A DNA stretch of 58,196 nt, taken from contig KQ959274.1 in NCBI GenBank assembly GCA_001552775.1, positions 45,862-104,057 on the forward strand, read 5' to 3'. Shown piece after piece: positions 8,388 through 16,077 of this stretch. The translations under genes and the position numbers were made by a program. The stretch comes from Bacteroidales bacterium KA00251. GTDB lineage: Bacteria; Bacteroidota; Bacteroidia; Bacteroidales; Porphyromonadaceae. Within the stretch, counting starts at the first letter, position 1; every line of letters begins with the position of its first letter. The notes beneath the pieces are model-generated. The model did not search any database and was not told the origin of the DNA. It saw only the letters and a program-made list of their open reading frames with translations.

Positions 8388-9233
8388 ATGACCAATCTAC
8401 CCCTTTTTCCCCCGTCAATACCTGCCCCCTATAAGGAAGAAGACTCTATTCGCTTTACATTGTCTCTTACTTTTCTAGAGGAGGGTTTGCTTGTGGTGAC
8501 TCGTGACGAACAAGAGGTTGTCTATACCACATGCATTAGCTATCCTCTTCCGTGCGATACTAACCTTTCTTCCATTCTAGGAGAGCTAGTATACTCTTAT
8601 CCTTTCCTTACGTTTAACTACAAGAAGATTCTTCTTCGTTTTTTTCCCACAGAGCGAGTCGTCGTGCCAACCGTCCTTACAGATCCGCAGATGGATCCCT
8701 TTTGGCTTGCTACAGTTGCAACTCCTCTAGAGGGGACCTATGTGGGAACTTTTGAAGTGGATGCATCAAAGGATCAATGTGTGATTGCGACCTGGGATAA
8801 GGAGAGCTTTAGCTTTCTTCGTCGTACCTATAGTGGAGTTCTTCCTCTCCCCTTGACAGTCCTTTCTCTCTCCTCTTTGCAAAAGGAGTCGCTTATAAAA
8901 AAGCATAGAGTAGTGCATATTCTTGTGGATAAGTCGCGACTAGAGTTGTCTATGGGGCAAAAAGGAGAACTACTTTTTACAAACTGCTTTGAGAGGCACT
9001 CCTATACCAACCTCCCTCCAGAAGAGAGCTTGCAGCAACAGGTCCTTTTCTACTGGACGGCTATGTGCAAGTCTCTGCAAATTGACAATGTGGTAGAGGA
9101 TGAAGTAAAACTTTTCCTTCCACCTACGAATTCTATTGGGCAGGAGGAGCTGAGTGTATTGAAAGAGAACTTCATTGCAACATTTACAGAGATGGGAGTA
9201 GTTTTCTCTTTCCATAGCTACACAGATCTATGA
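8388..9233 (+). CDS. DUF3822 family protein
   Basis: The 281-residue protein has no signal peptide or membrane segment. Its position directly before rsmD (4-base overlap, ATGA) and its general pattern fit DUF3822, a Bacteroidetes family of unknown function with a distant actin/ASKHA-like look (VVHILVDKSRLELSMGQKG near residue 180). ATG 8388 is chosen over a TTG at 8364, which lies inside the terminator hairpin. The assignment rests on context plus length and is less sure than for rsmD. Coupling with rsmD suggests a link to rRNA or ribosome maintenance. Confidence 0.65.
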   Translation: MTNLPLFPPSIPAPYKEEDSIRFTLSLTFLEEGLLVVTRDEQEVVYTTCISYPLPCDTNLSSILGELVYSYPFLTFNYKKILLRFFPTERVVVPTVLTDPQMDPFWLATVATPLEGTYVGTFEVDASKDQCVIATWDKESFSFLRRTYSGVLPLPLTVLSLSSLQKESLIKKHRVVHILVDKSRLELSMGQKGELLFTNCFERHSYTNLPPEESLQQQVLFYWTAMCKSLQIDNVVEDEVKLFLPPTNSIGQEELSVLKENFIATFTEMGVVFSFHSYTDL

Positions 9234-9772
9234 GAATTATAGGAGGTGATTATGCAAGACTTCGCTTTACGCCCCCAAAGGGCTTAAAGCTACGCCCCAC
9301 TACAGATCTTGCCAAGGAGGCTCTTTTTTCTGCTTTAGGATCGCTGATCTCCTTAGAGGGAAAAAGAGTCTTGGATCTTTTTTCGGGAACAGGTAGTATT
9401 GGTATTGAGTTTGTCTCAAGAAGAGCAGAAGAGGTTGTTTTTGTTGAGAAAAATCCCAAGCATGCTAGATACATCCAATCCATAATTAAAGAGTTGAGAC
9501 CTAGCAGTACGACTCAGGTTGTAGTACAAGACACTTTTAAATACATTGCAAAATGCGAAAAAACATTTGATCTCATTTTTGCCGATCCTCCCTATGACCT
9601 TCCTACTATAAAAGATCTGCCTGATCTTGTCTTAGGGTCGAGTCTTCTTGCCCCAGAGGGTCACTTTGTCCTAGAGCATCCTAGTAGCTTGCAGTTTATC
9701 GATACTTATCCTGCTTGCTTCAAGCATAAATCCTATAGTGAAGTGAATTTTTCTTTTTTCCGAAATGCTTGA
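9230..9772 (+). CDS. rsmD: 16S rRNA (guanine966-N2)-methyltransferase RsmD
   Basis: The 180-residue protein begins MRIIGGDYARLRF. It has the Rossmann AdoMet motif VLDLFSGTGSIGIEF (near 46-60) and the catalytic motif FADPPYDLP (near 122-130), where DPPY is diagnostic of N2/N6 amino-methyltransferases. RsmD methylates G966 of 16S rRNA in the assembled small subunit. The start overlaps the DUF3822 stop by four bases, so the two are translationally coupled. The length is normal for the family. Confidence 0.93.
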   Translation: MRIIGGDYARLRFTPPKGLKLRPTTDLAKEALFSALGSLISLEGKRVLDLFSGTGSIGIEFVSRRAEEVVFVEKNPKHARYIQSIIKELRPSSTTQVVVQDTFKYIAKCEKTFDLIFADPPYDLPTIKDLPDLVLGSSLLAPEGHFVLEHPSSLQFIDTYPACFKHKSYSEVNFSFFRNA

Positions 9773-9840
9773 AGTTTACTAAAGAGAAAAACTCTTTTTC
9801 TTTAGAATTACTAAAATTAGAGAGTTATAATTTTTGTTGT

Positions 9841-9849
9841 TACCTTTGC
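9841..9849 (+). promoter_or_regulatory. Sigma-ABfr-type promoter for pnp
   Basis: TACCTTTGC is a full -7 match, 27 bases before the pnp ATG at 9876. It is the only strong element in the rsmD-pnp gap. Confidence 0.6.
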
Positions 9850-9875
9850 ATAGAACTATTAGACGATAAATAAGT

Positions 9876-12101
9876 ATGTTAAGACCCGTATCAAAGACGA
9901 TTAATCTTGGTGACGGAAGAAGTATCAAGATTGAAACGGGGAAATTGGCCAAGCAGGCCGACGGAGCCGTAACTGTTACAATGGGTAACACTGTCCTTTT
10001 GGCTACCGTATGTGCGGCCAAAGATGCTGCACCCGATGTTGATTTTATGCCACTCCAAGTGGATTACCGCGAGAAATACTCTGCCGCAGGAAGATTCCCT
10101 GGTGGGTTTACTCGTCGAGAAGGAAGACCAGGAGATGATGAGATCCTTGTCGCGCGCTTGGTAGACCGAGCTCTTCGCCCCCTATTCCCGAGTGATTACC
10201 ACGCGGAAGTATTTGTATACATTACCCTTTTCTCTGCTGATGGAGTAGATCAGCCTGATGCTTTAGCAGGACTTGCTGCTTCTGCAGCACTTGCTGTTTC
10301 AGATATTCCTTTTGAAGAGCCAATAAGTGAAGTTCGTGTAGTGCGAATTGATGGCCAGTTCAAGATCAATCCCACTTTTGAAGAGATGGGAAAAGCTGAT
10401 ATAGATCTTATGGTGGCTGCAACCCTAGACAATATTATGATGGTCGAAGGTGAAATGAAGGAAGTGCAAGAGCAAGATATGCTTGATGCTATAAAGTTTG
10501 CACATGAGGCAATCAAAGTACAGTGTCAAGCACAAATTGAGCTAAGTGAAGCGGTTGGAAAGACTACTAAACGTGCGTACTGCCACGAAACAAACGATGA
10601 AGACTTGCGTCAGAAAGTACACGATGAGTGCTACGCTAAGGCTTATGCGATAGCAACTAGTGGTACTTCCAAGCAAGAACGCACGGAAGCCTTTGATAAA
10701 ATCGTAGAAGATTTTAAGGCTCAATATTCCGAGGAAGAACTTGAAGAAAAAAACATGATGATTAGTCGCTATTACCACGATGTGGAAAAAGAGGCTATGC
10801 GTCGTGCTATTTTAGATGAAGGTAAGCGACTTGATGGACGAAAACTCGATGAAATACGTCCTATTTGGATTGAAACTAACTGCTTACCTATGCCTCACGG
10901 ATCATCCATCTTTACGAGAGGAGAAACTCAGTCTCTCAGCACGGTGACTTTGGGTACAAAAGATGATGAAAAACTGGTAGACAATGTGCTCTTGTATGGT
11001 AAGGCAAAGTTCCTTCTTCATTACAACTTCCCCCCTTACTCTACAGGTGAGGCAAAGCCAATTCGTGGAATAGGACGAAGAGAAATTGGACACGGTAATC
11101 TTGCCTTCCGTGCACTCAAGGATATGCTCCCCGAAAACTATCCTTATGTAGTAAGAGTAGTTAGTGATATTCTAGAGAGCAACGGCTCTTCTTCTATGGC
11201 AACAGTTTGTGCGGGAACCCTTGCTCTTATGGATGCTGGGGTACCTATCAAGAAACCTGTTAGCGGTATAGCAATGGGACTGATCAGTGAAAATAAAGGT
11301 ACCAATTATGCTGTACTCAGTGATATCCTAGGGGATGAAGACCATCTTGGTGATATGGACTTTAAAGTAACGGGTACAAAAGATGGTATTACCGCTACAC
11401 AAATGGACATTAAAGTGGATGGATTGAGCTATGAAATCCTTGAAAAGGCTCTTAATCAAGCCAAGGCTGGTCGTCTCCATATCCTAAATAAGATCGTGGA
11501 AGCTCTACCCGAGCCTCGAGAAGATTACAAGCCTAATGTGCCTCGATTGGAAGAGTTTACTGTACCTAAAGAGTTTATTGGAGCGATTATAGGCCCAGGT
11601 GGTAAGATTATCCAAGGTATTCAAGAAAAGAGTGGCGCGACTGTAACTATAGAAGAGATGGAAGATGGTCTTGGCCATGTGCAGATTGCAAGTGCCAATA
11701 AAGCGTCTCTTGAGGCCGCACGTGAGATGATCAATCAGATTGTCGCAATCCCAGAAGTGGGTGAAATCTATGATGGTAAGATCACTTCAGTGATGCCGTA
11801 TGGTTGCTTTGTGGAATTTCTCCCTGGTAAAGAAGGTCTACTTCATATCAGTGAAATAGACTGGAAACGCTTTGAGACAATTGAAGAAACAGGTCTAAAA
11901 GAAGGCGATGCAATACGTATCAAATTGCTGGAAGTAGACCAAAAAACTGGAAAGTTCCGTCTCTCTCGCAAGGTGTTACTTCCCAAGCCTGAGGGGTATG
12001 TAGAGCCCGAACGACGTCCTCGCCAACCTCGTGCTCCTCGAGGAGAAGAGCATGGAGAAGACCACGGCTTCCGTCAAAGGCGTCCTAGACGAAACGAGTA
12101 G
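9876..12101 (+). CDS. pnp: Polyribonucleotide nucleotidyltransferase (PNPase)
   Basis: The 741-residue protein has the full PNPase order: a first RNase PH domain ([11 protein letters not shown]), an alpha-helical linker, a second RNase PH domain with [26 protein letters not shown] and the [17 protein letters not shown] metal site, a KH domain ([14 protein letters not shown] near 575), an S1 domain (near 630-700) and a basic Arg/Pro-rich tail. It degrades RNA 3' to 5' using phosphate, releasing nucleoside diphosphates, and can also add tails. It appears monocistronic, with its own promoter and a strong terminator at 12132. Confidence 0.98.
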   Translation: MLRPVSKTINLGDGRSIKIETGKLAKQADGAVTVTMGNTVLLATVCAAKDAAPDVDFMPLQVDYREKYSAAGRFPGGFTRREGRPGDDEILVARLVDRALRPLFPSDYHAEVFVYITLFSADGVDQPDALAGLAASAALAVSDIPFEEPISEVRVVRIDGQFKINPTFEEMGKADIDLMVAATLDNIMMVEGEMKEVQEQDMLDAIKFAHEAIKVQCQAQIELSEAVGKTTKRAYCHETNDEDLRQKVHDECYAKAYAIATSGTSKQERTEAFDKIVEDFKAQYSEEELEEKNMMISRYYHDVEKEAMRRAILDEGKRLDGRKLDEIRPIWIETNCLPMPHGSSIFTRGETQSLSTVTLGTKDDEKLVDNVLLYGKAKFLLHYNFPPYSTGEAKPIRGIGRREIGHGNLAFRALKDMLPENYPYVVRVVSDILESNGSSSMATVCAGTLALMDAGVPIKKPVSGIAMGLISENKGTNYAVLSDILGDEDHLGDMDFKVTGTKDGITATQMDIKVDGLSYEILEKALNQAKAGRLHILNKIVEALPEPREDYKPNVPRLEEFTVPKEFIGAIIGPGGKIIQGIQEKSGATVTIEEMEDGLGHVQIASANKASLEAAREMINQIVAIPEVGEIYDGKITSVMPYGCFVEFLPGKEGLLHISEIDWKRFETIEETGLKEGDAIRIKLLEVDQKTGKFRLSRKVLLPKPEGYVEPERRPRQPRAPRGEEHGEDHGFRQRRPRRNE

Positions 12102-12131
12102 GTAGTAGTACTTCCTCTCCAACCATAATAA

Positions 12132-12173
12132 AACCCGAAGAGAGATAGACTTTCTCTTCGGGTTCTTTTTTTT
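12132..12173 (+). terminator. Rho-independent terminator of pnp
   Basis: A 12-bp stem (12132-12143 with 12153-12164, arms AACCCGAAGAGA / TCTCTTCGGGTT) is followed by C and a run of eight or nine T. This is a textbook intrinsic terminator 30 bases after the pnp stop. Confidence 0.9.
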
Positions 12174-12197
12174 GAGGTCTGCTTAATCTTATGGTGG

Positions 12198-12224
12198 GAG
12201 ACTGTTGCAAAAGTCAACAGTCTC
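12198..12224. repeat. Palindromic intergenic repeat, copy 1
   Basis: The arms GAGACTGTTG and CAACAGTCTC are perfectly complementary (10 bp) around the 7-base loop CAAAAGT. The same hairpin occurs at 13680-13706 (opposite orientation), 13867-13891 and 48504-48524, always between genes. Confidence 0.8.
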
Positions 12225-12310
12225 GGTGGGATAATTTCAAGCGAGAAGTGACCTGTAAGATTTTATAGAGGAGATATGATTCGTTGTTTCTTGAAGTCCG
12301 TTATTTATTG

Positions 12311-12318
12311 TATCTTTG
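12311..12318 (+). promoter_or_regulatory. Sigma-ABfr-type promoter for gcvT
   Basis: TATCTTTG fits TAnnTTTG, 67 bases before the gcvT start. Confidence 0.5.
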
Positions 12319-12384
12319 AATAGTCATGCCCCCCATGTGGGTAGCAAGCGTGTATATAAATCGTAAAATAAAAGTATAAAAGAG

Positions 12385-13473
12385 ATGAAAGAAACTCCAT
12401 TTCATAAGTTTCATACAGAGCTAGGTGCGAAGATGCACGAGTTCGCAGGGTATGATATGCCTATCCAATACAAGGGAATCAACGAAGAGCATATGGCAGT
12501 AGTCAATAGCGTCGGGGTTTTTGATGTGTCGCATATGGGAGAGTTTTGGGTGAAAGGGCCAAAAGCACTAGAATTTCTCCAAAAGGTAACCAGTAATGAT
12601 GCCTCTAAACTAGAGATAGGACAGATACAGTATTCTTTTTTCCCCAATGAAAAGGGAGGTGTCATTGATGACTTTCTTCTTTATCGCTATGAAGAAGAAA
12701 AGTATATGATGGTGCCCAATGCTGCTAATGTAGAAAAAGACTGGGCTTGGTGTGTAGAGCAAAATACGATGGGAGCAGAGCTTGAAAATGCATCAGATCG
12801 CATCGCACAACTTGCTGTTCAAGGACCAAAAGCAATTGAAACCCTGCAAAAATTGACCGCTACCAAACTGAGTGAAATTCCCTATTATCACTTTGTTGTG
12901 GGAGAGGTAGCCGGTTGCCCCAATGTGATCATCTCTAATACGGGTTACACTGGATGTGGAGGCTTTGAGCTCTATTTTTATCCCGAATATTCAGAGAAAC
13001 TGTGGATGGCAATAATTGAAGCAGGAGAGTCTTTTGGAATTATGCCTTGTGGACTAGGAGCTAGAGATACTCTTCGTCTAGAAATGGGCTTTTGCCTTTA
13101 TGGCAATGATATTGATGCCGAGCATACGGCAATTGAATCTGGATTGGGGTGGATCACAAAAACTGGAGATAATAAAAAAGATCTTATCGGAAGAGTGGTT
13201 TTTGTTGATCAGAAGGCAAATGGTGTCGCAAGGAAACTAGTTGCTTTTGAAATGAAGGAAAAGGGAATTCCTCGTCACGGATACGACATTACAAATGAAG
13301 CAGGAGAAGTGATTGGTAATGTTACAAGTGGTACGATGTCCCCAGCTATGAAAGTGGGTATAGGTTTAGGTTATGTACAGACAAAGTATTCAACAGTAGG
13401 AACTACAATCTTTATCAATGTGCGTAACAAAAACCTAAAAGCAGAAGTTGTAAAGCTCCCTTTTCGCAAGTGA
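12385..13473 (+). CDS. gcvT: Aminomethyltransferase (glycine cleavage T-protein)
   Basis: The 362-residue protein shows T-protein hallmarks: an N-terminal HELGAKM-type opening ([20 protein letters not shown]), [10 protein letters not shown] near residue 45 and [19 protein letters not shown] near 225. It ends with the C-terminal barrel ([19 protein letters not shown]). It moves the methylene group from the H-protein aminomethyl arm to tetrahydrofolate and releases ammonia. No gcvH or gcvP is nearby, so the other parts must be encoded elsewhere. It fits the tdh gene of this window (20189-21139), which feeds glycine from threonine. The gene stands alone between two repeat-containing gaps. Confidence 0.97.
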   Translation: MKETPFHKFHTELGAKMHEFAGYDMPIQYKGINEEHMAVVNSVGVFDVSHMGEFWVKGPKALEFLQKVTSNDASKLEIGQIQYSFFPNEKGGVIDDFLLYRYEEEKYMMVPNAANVEKDWAWCVEQNTMGAELENASDRIAQLAVQGPKAIETLQKLTATKLSEIPYYHFVVGEVAGCPNVIISNTGYTGCGGFELYFYPEYSEKLWMAIIEAGESFGIMPCGLGARDTLRLEMGFCLYGNDIDAEHTAIESGLGWITKTGDNKKDLIGRVVFVDQKANGVARKLVAFEMKEKGIPRHGYDITNEAGEVIGNVTSGTMSPAMKVGIGLGYVQTKYSTVGTTIFINVRNKNLKAEVVKLPFRK

Positions 13474-13531
13474 ATTGCATACGTAGGGAGATGTTAACCG
13501 GTAGAAGATAAGGTGATGTACAGACCCTTAT

Positions 13532-13706
13532 GAGACTATTGCATAAAGGCGAATCGCTGTGTTGCTTTGGGGATTCGGCTTTGGTCACATACGGAGGTAT
13601 GCTCCCTTCTGACCCAACCCTCTGCGCCTTGCGCTTCATCCTTTCTGCAAGGTCTAGACAATCTTGCGAGCAAGATTGTGAGACTGTTGACTTTTGCAAC
13701 AGTCTC
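13532..13706 (+). mobile_element. MITE-like non-coding element, complete copy
   Basis: The 175-bp unit starts GAGACTATTGCATAA and ends with the reverse complement of GAGACTGTTGCAAAA, giving terminal inverted repeats of about 15 bases with two mismatches. Its right end is itself a 10-bp hairpin (13680-13706), and just inside is a perfect 8-bp hairpin (13659-13666 with 13671-13678, loop CGAG). The left 33 bases recur inverted at 1-33. There is no transposase inside, so it would need a transposase in trans. The flanks give no clear target-site duplication. Confidence 0.6.
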
Positions 13707-13785
13707 CCTTATAAGCTACCAAGGAAGTTTGTAAGATCCTCACACGAGCATAATCTAGTGAGTTTTTGATTTTACAAAAAGCAGT

Positions 13786-13822
13786 AGCCCTTAGTCTTCT
13801 CTTTAAAGAGAGACTAAGGGCT
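13786..13822. terminator. Bidirectional terminator between gcvT and the DUF4374 remnant
   Basis: AGCCCTTAGTCT pairs with AGACTAAGGGCT, and the inner CTCTTT/AAAGAG continues the stem with one bulge. On the minus strand the hairpin is followed by CTGCTTTTTGT. It can end transcripts from both convergent neighbours. Confidence 0.65.
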
Positions 13823-13866
13823 AATCGTTTACCTGAAGCTAAGCCGACCTCAATAGACCCTTTTCA

Positions 13867-13891
13867 AGATTGTTGCAAAAGTCAACAGTCT
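13867..13891. repeat. Palindromic intergenic repeat, copy 3
   Basis: AGATTGTTG / CAACAGTCT surround the loop CAAAAGT. One arm base differs from the consensus (C to T), which still allows a G-U pair in one orientation. Confidence 0.75.
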
Positions 13892-13935
13892 CCTTTTCAG
13901 AGACAAGGTCGTTTGGCTGTAGCGTAGGATATTGT

Positions 13936-14787
13936 TTAGTAGATACCTATGTAGTATTGGTCTGCGCCAGCTTTGATCTTTGCTCCTATTGTGGCTTTTG
14001 CACTCTCTGAGTTGACATCGTAGATGTAGATATTTCCTTCTCCTCCTACAGGAGCAAGTGCAAAGTAGATCTTTCCATTGATGATACGAGCAGTTTGATA
14101 TTGGAAGAGCCATAGTTTTTCAGGAACTTCTAGGTTGACAACGTTCTTGTTCTTGAGGTCTACACGGCAAATACCATACTGACTAAAGTAGGTTGGTTCT
14201 CCATTGGGGTCTACTCCTACTTGATGTTTGGGTAGATCAGCGTTTTCGTAGGGGATAAAGCAAATACCATTGCCTGCATATACGAAACCGTGGCTATTGG
14301 CACCTTTCGTTACTCCCAGTTTGGCAGAAAGGTCAAGATCGTAGTCTGTAAACTTGCCCTCTTTAATTTTTAGCATGTGGGTAGGTTTACCTGTACTTGC
14401 TTGTACAATTACTTCTCCATTTTCATCGGTATAGAGAGAACGCATACGATATCCACAGGTTGCTCCATATTCATTGTCGGAGAGGATTACTTTTGCATTG
14501 GTCATGCTAGGATAGTCGTATGCCAGTACCCCTGTCATCATAGTGCTTTTGAAGGCTGTTTTTCCTTTCCCTCCTGGGTTTACTTGGTCAATACGTATAC
14601 CGTAGTAGATTTTATTTCCAGCAACAGTTGGGTTGTGCATACGGCCAATGGCATATCCCTTTTCGGAAAGGTTGTTGGGTAGTTTTACCTCGTCTGCCTT
14701 TATGGCCTTTTTTATGGTTACCTCCTCATTATTGATTACTTTATCCCTAAAAGTGGGTATTGTGGTGCTGGAAGTAATGATAAAGGA
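13936..14787 (-). pseudogene. 5'-truncated DUF4374 family gene
   Basis: The first in-frame ATG is at 14640 (234 residues), but protein-like sequence continues upstream in the same frame for up to 49 codons (KKAIKADEVKLPNN then SEKGYAIGR) until a stop at 14788-14790, with no good start codon. The C-terminal part (TYFSQYGICRVDLKNK, LFQYQTARIINGKIYFALAP, GNIYIYDVNS, GADQYYIGIY) looks like the end of DUF4374, a beta-propeller-like Bacteroidetes lipoprotein family of about 400 residues often encoded with TonB-dependent receptors. The signal peptide and roughly the first third are missing, and no receptor gene is adjacent. The gene is probably a remnant, although its frame is still open. Confidence 0.65.
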
Positions 14788-14927
14788 CTATAAATAGACT
14801 CTTGAAAAATTCTAATTATCTTATAGATGTAAAAAAAGAGGTGTGTTTTATTTCTTTTTGTTACGAGTATTAAAAAGTCTACAAACAAAGAAAAGTGCAG
14901 ACTCTTTTTATTATAATCGGCCATTGG

Positions 14928-15977
14928 TCATGATTCTTTTTGAATAGGAGAAAGAAAAAGCTTGAAGCCACGTCGCTCTAGTCGGTGTGTAGGGGAAAGT
15001 AATGTGGCAGGATCAGCTTTTTGGAGATTCTCGGTAAAGACTTCTAGTTGCTTTCTTGAAAAACCAGCAGAGTTAAAGAGTGTATATAAAAGACTTAATG
15101 GGGCAGGAGAGGAGGCTATTTTTCGAGCATCATAGATTTGTTTATTTTCATCAATAGTTACTTCTTCCGTCAATCTTTGGAGAGCATAGTTCACAAGTGT
15201 TAGACTTTCGCGTACATTCTCAAACGTACGCTTGAATGCCTCCTCGTAGGATGGATTGAGACGAGCGAACTGTGGCACAATCTCATGGCGTACAAAATTC
15301 CGTTGGATTTTGGTGTCTGTATTCGTTGAGTCTGTGCAGTAGGATTGCTTGAGTAGCGAAAGAAAGTCATAGAGATCACTCTCTTTGCAATTAATAAGAG
15401 GGCGTATGAAGCAATCTCTTTGGGGAGGAATACTCCTGAGTCCGGTGAGCCCTGCTCCTTTTGCAAGGTGCTGAATGAGAGTTTCTATATTGTCTCCTAG
15501 GTGATGCCCTATTGCTATATAAGGTATTTTTTCGCTTTCAACCAACTCTAAAAAGTAGTTGTATCGCAGATCTCGAGCAGCCATTTCTACAGAGATCTGC
15601 TGTTCTCTTGCGTAGGCTAAGGTATCAAAGTCTTTGTGAAATAGCTTTACATTTAGTCTATTACACAAGTCTTTGACAAAAAGTTCATCTTGCAGAGAAT
15701 CTGCACCTCGGAGATGAAAGTTGCAATGGATTGCACGACAATCGAACCCTATGTATAGAAGTACGCGAAGAAGAGCTACAGAATCTGCCCCTCCACTAAG
15801 TGCAACAAAGAGAGGGTACTCTTGACCATCTCTTTGGGGTATATTCACTCCTATCTTTAGTAGTGTACTCATAGTCTCTTGGAAAATGACATGCTTAAAG
15901 ATAGGCTTTGGTACAATGTGTCTCATAGCGTTAGCAATTCTGCTTGTGGAGTGATTATCTTTCTCTGTGTGGATCAA
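14928..15977 (-). CDS. tilS: tRNA(Ile)-lysidine synthase, lacking the C-terminal domain
   Basis: The PP-loop motif ALSGGADSVALLR lies near residue 60. It is followed by the TilS-specific HCNFHLRG, the RDLRYNYF segment and GHHLGDNIETLIQHLAKGAGLTGLRSIPP. TilS converts the wobble C of the CAU tRNA-Ile to lysidine with ATP, which is needed to read AUA. The 349-residue product ends at THRLERRGFKLFLSP. Family members in Bacteroidales usually go on for about 90 more residues (TilS_C, tRNA acceptor-stem recognition), so this one looks shortened. Short TilS proteins exist in some bacteria, so activity is possible. In-frame ATGs at 15926 and 15872 are alternative starts; the last puts the PP-loop at the usual distance from the N-terminus. 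Confidence 0.88.
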   Translation of the reverse strand: MIHTEKDNHSTSRIANAMRHIVPKPIFKHVIFQETMSTLLKIGVNIPQRDGQEYPLFVALSGGADSVALLRVLLYIGFDCRAIHCNFHLRGADSLQDELFVKDLCNRLNVKLFHKDFDTLAYAREQQISVEMAARDLRYNYFLELVESEKIPYIAIGHHLGDNIETLIQHLAKGAGLTGLRSIPPQRDCFIRPLINCKESDLYDFLSLLKQSYCTDSTNTDTKIQRNFVRHEIVPQFARLNPSYEEAFKRTFENVRESLTLVNYALQRLTEEVTIDENKQIYDARKIASSPAPLSLLYTLFNSAGFSRKQLEVFTENLQKADPATLLSPTHRLERRGFKLFLSPIQKES

Positions 15978-16006
15978 ATAGGATGAAAAAGAAAAGAGAG
16001 AAGGTG

Positions 16007-16057
16007 GGAAAGAAGTTGAGCAGTGTACTTTTTGCGGACTCCACTCAACTTCTTTCC
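16007..16057 (-). terminator. Terminator of the second LRR gene
   Basis: GGAAAGAAGTTGAG pairs with CTCAACTTCTTTCC (16007-16020 with 16044-16057). It lies 21 bases past the stop of the minus-strand gene. On that strand it is followed by a pyrimidine-rich run (TTCTCTCTTTTCTTTTTC). Confidence 0.75.
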
Positions 16058-16077
16058 TCTTGGTTATGAGTTAGTTT

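Larger units (their letters stand above)
13474..13935. other. 462-bp gap holding a MITE-like element, terminator and palindrome
   Basis: There is no believable gene here. The stretch contains the complete MITE-like element (13532-13706), a convergent terminator (13786-13822) and one palindromic repeat (13867-13891). A 79-codon ORF (13530-13769) lies mostly inside the element and is not regarded as a gene. Confidence 0.7.

Noticed and set aside
13530-13769. 79-codon ORF on the plus strand after gcvT
   Set aside because: It lies mostly inside the MITE-like element and reads through its palindromic end. The composition follows the repeat, not a protein.
14736-14924. 62-codon minus-strand ORF between tilS and the DUF4374 remnant, checked as a frameshifted TilS end
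   Set aside because: The translation does not resemble TilS_C (no W..GD.F.P or SD motif) and it overlaps the DUF4374 frame.
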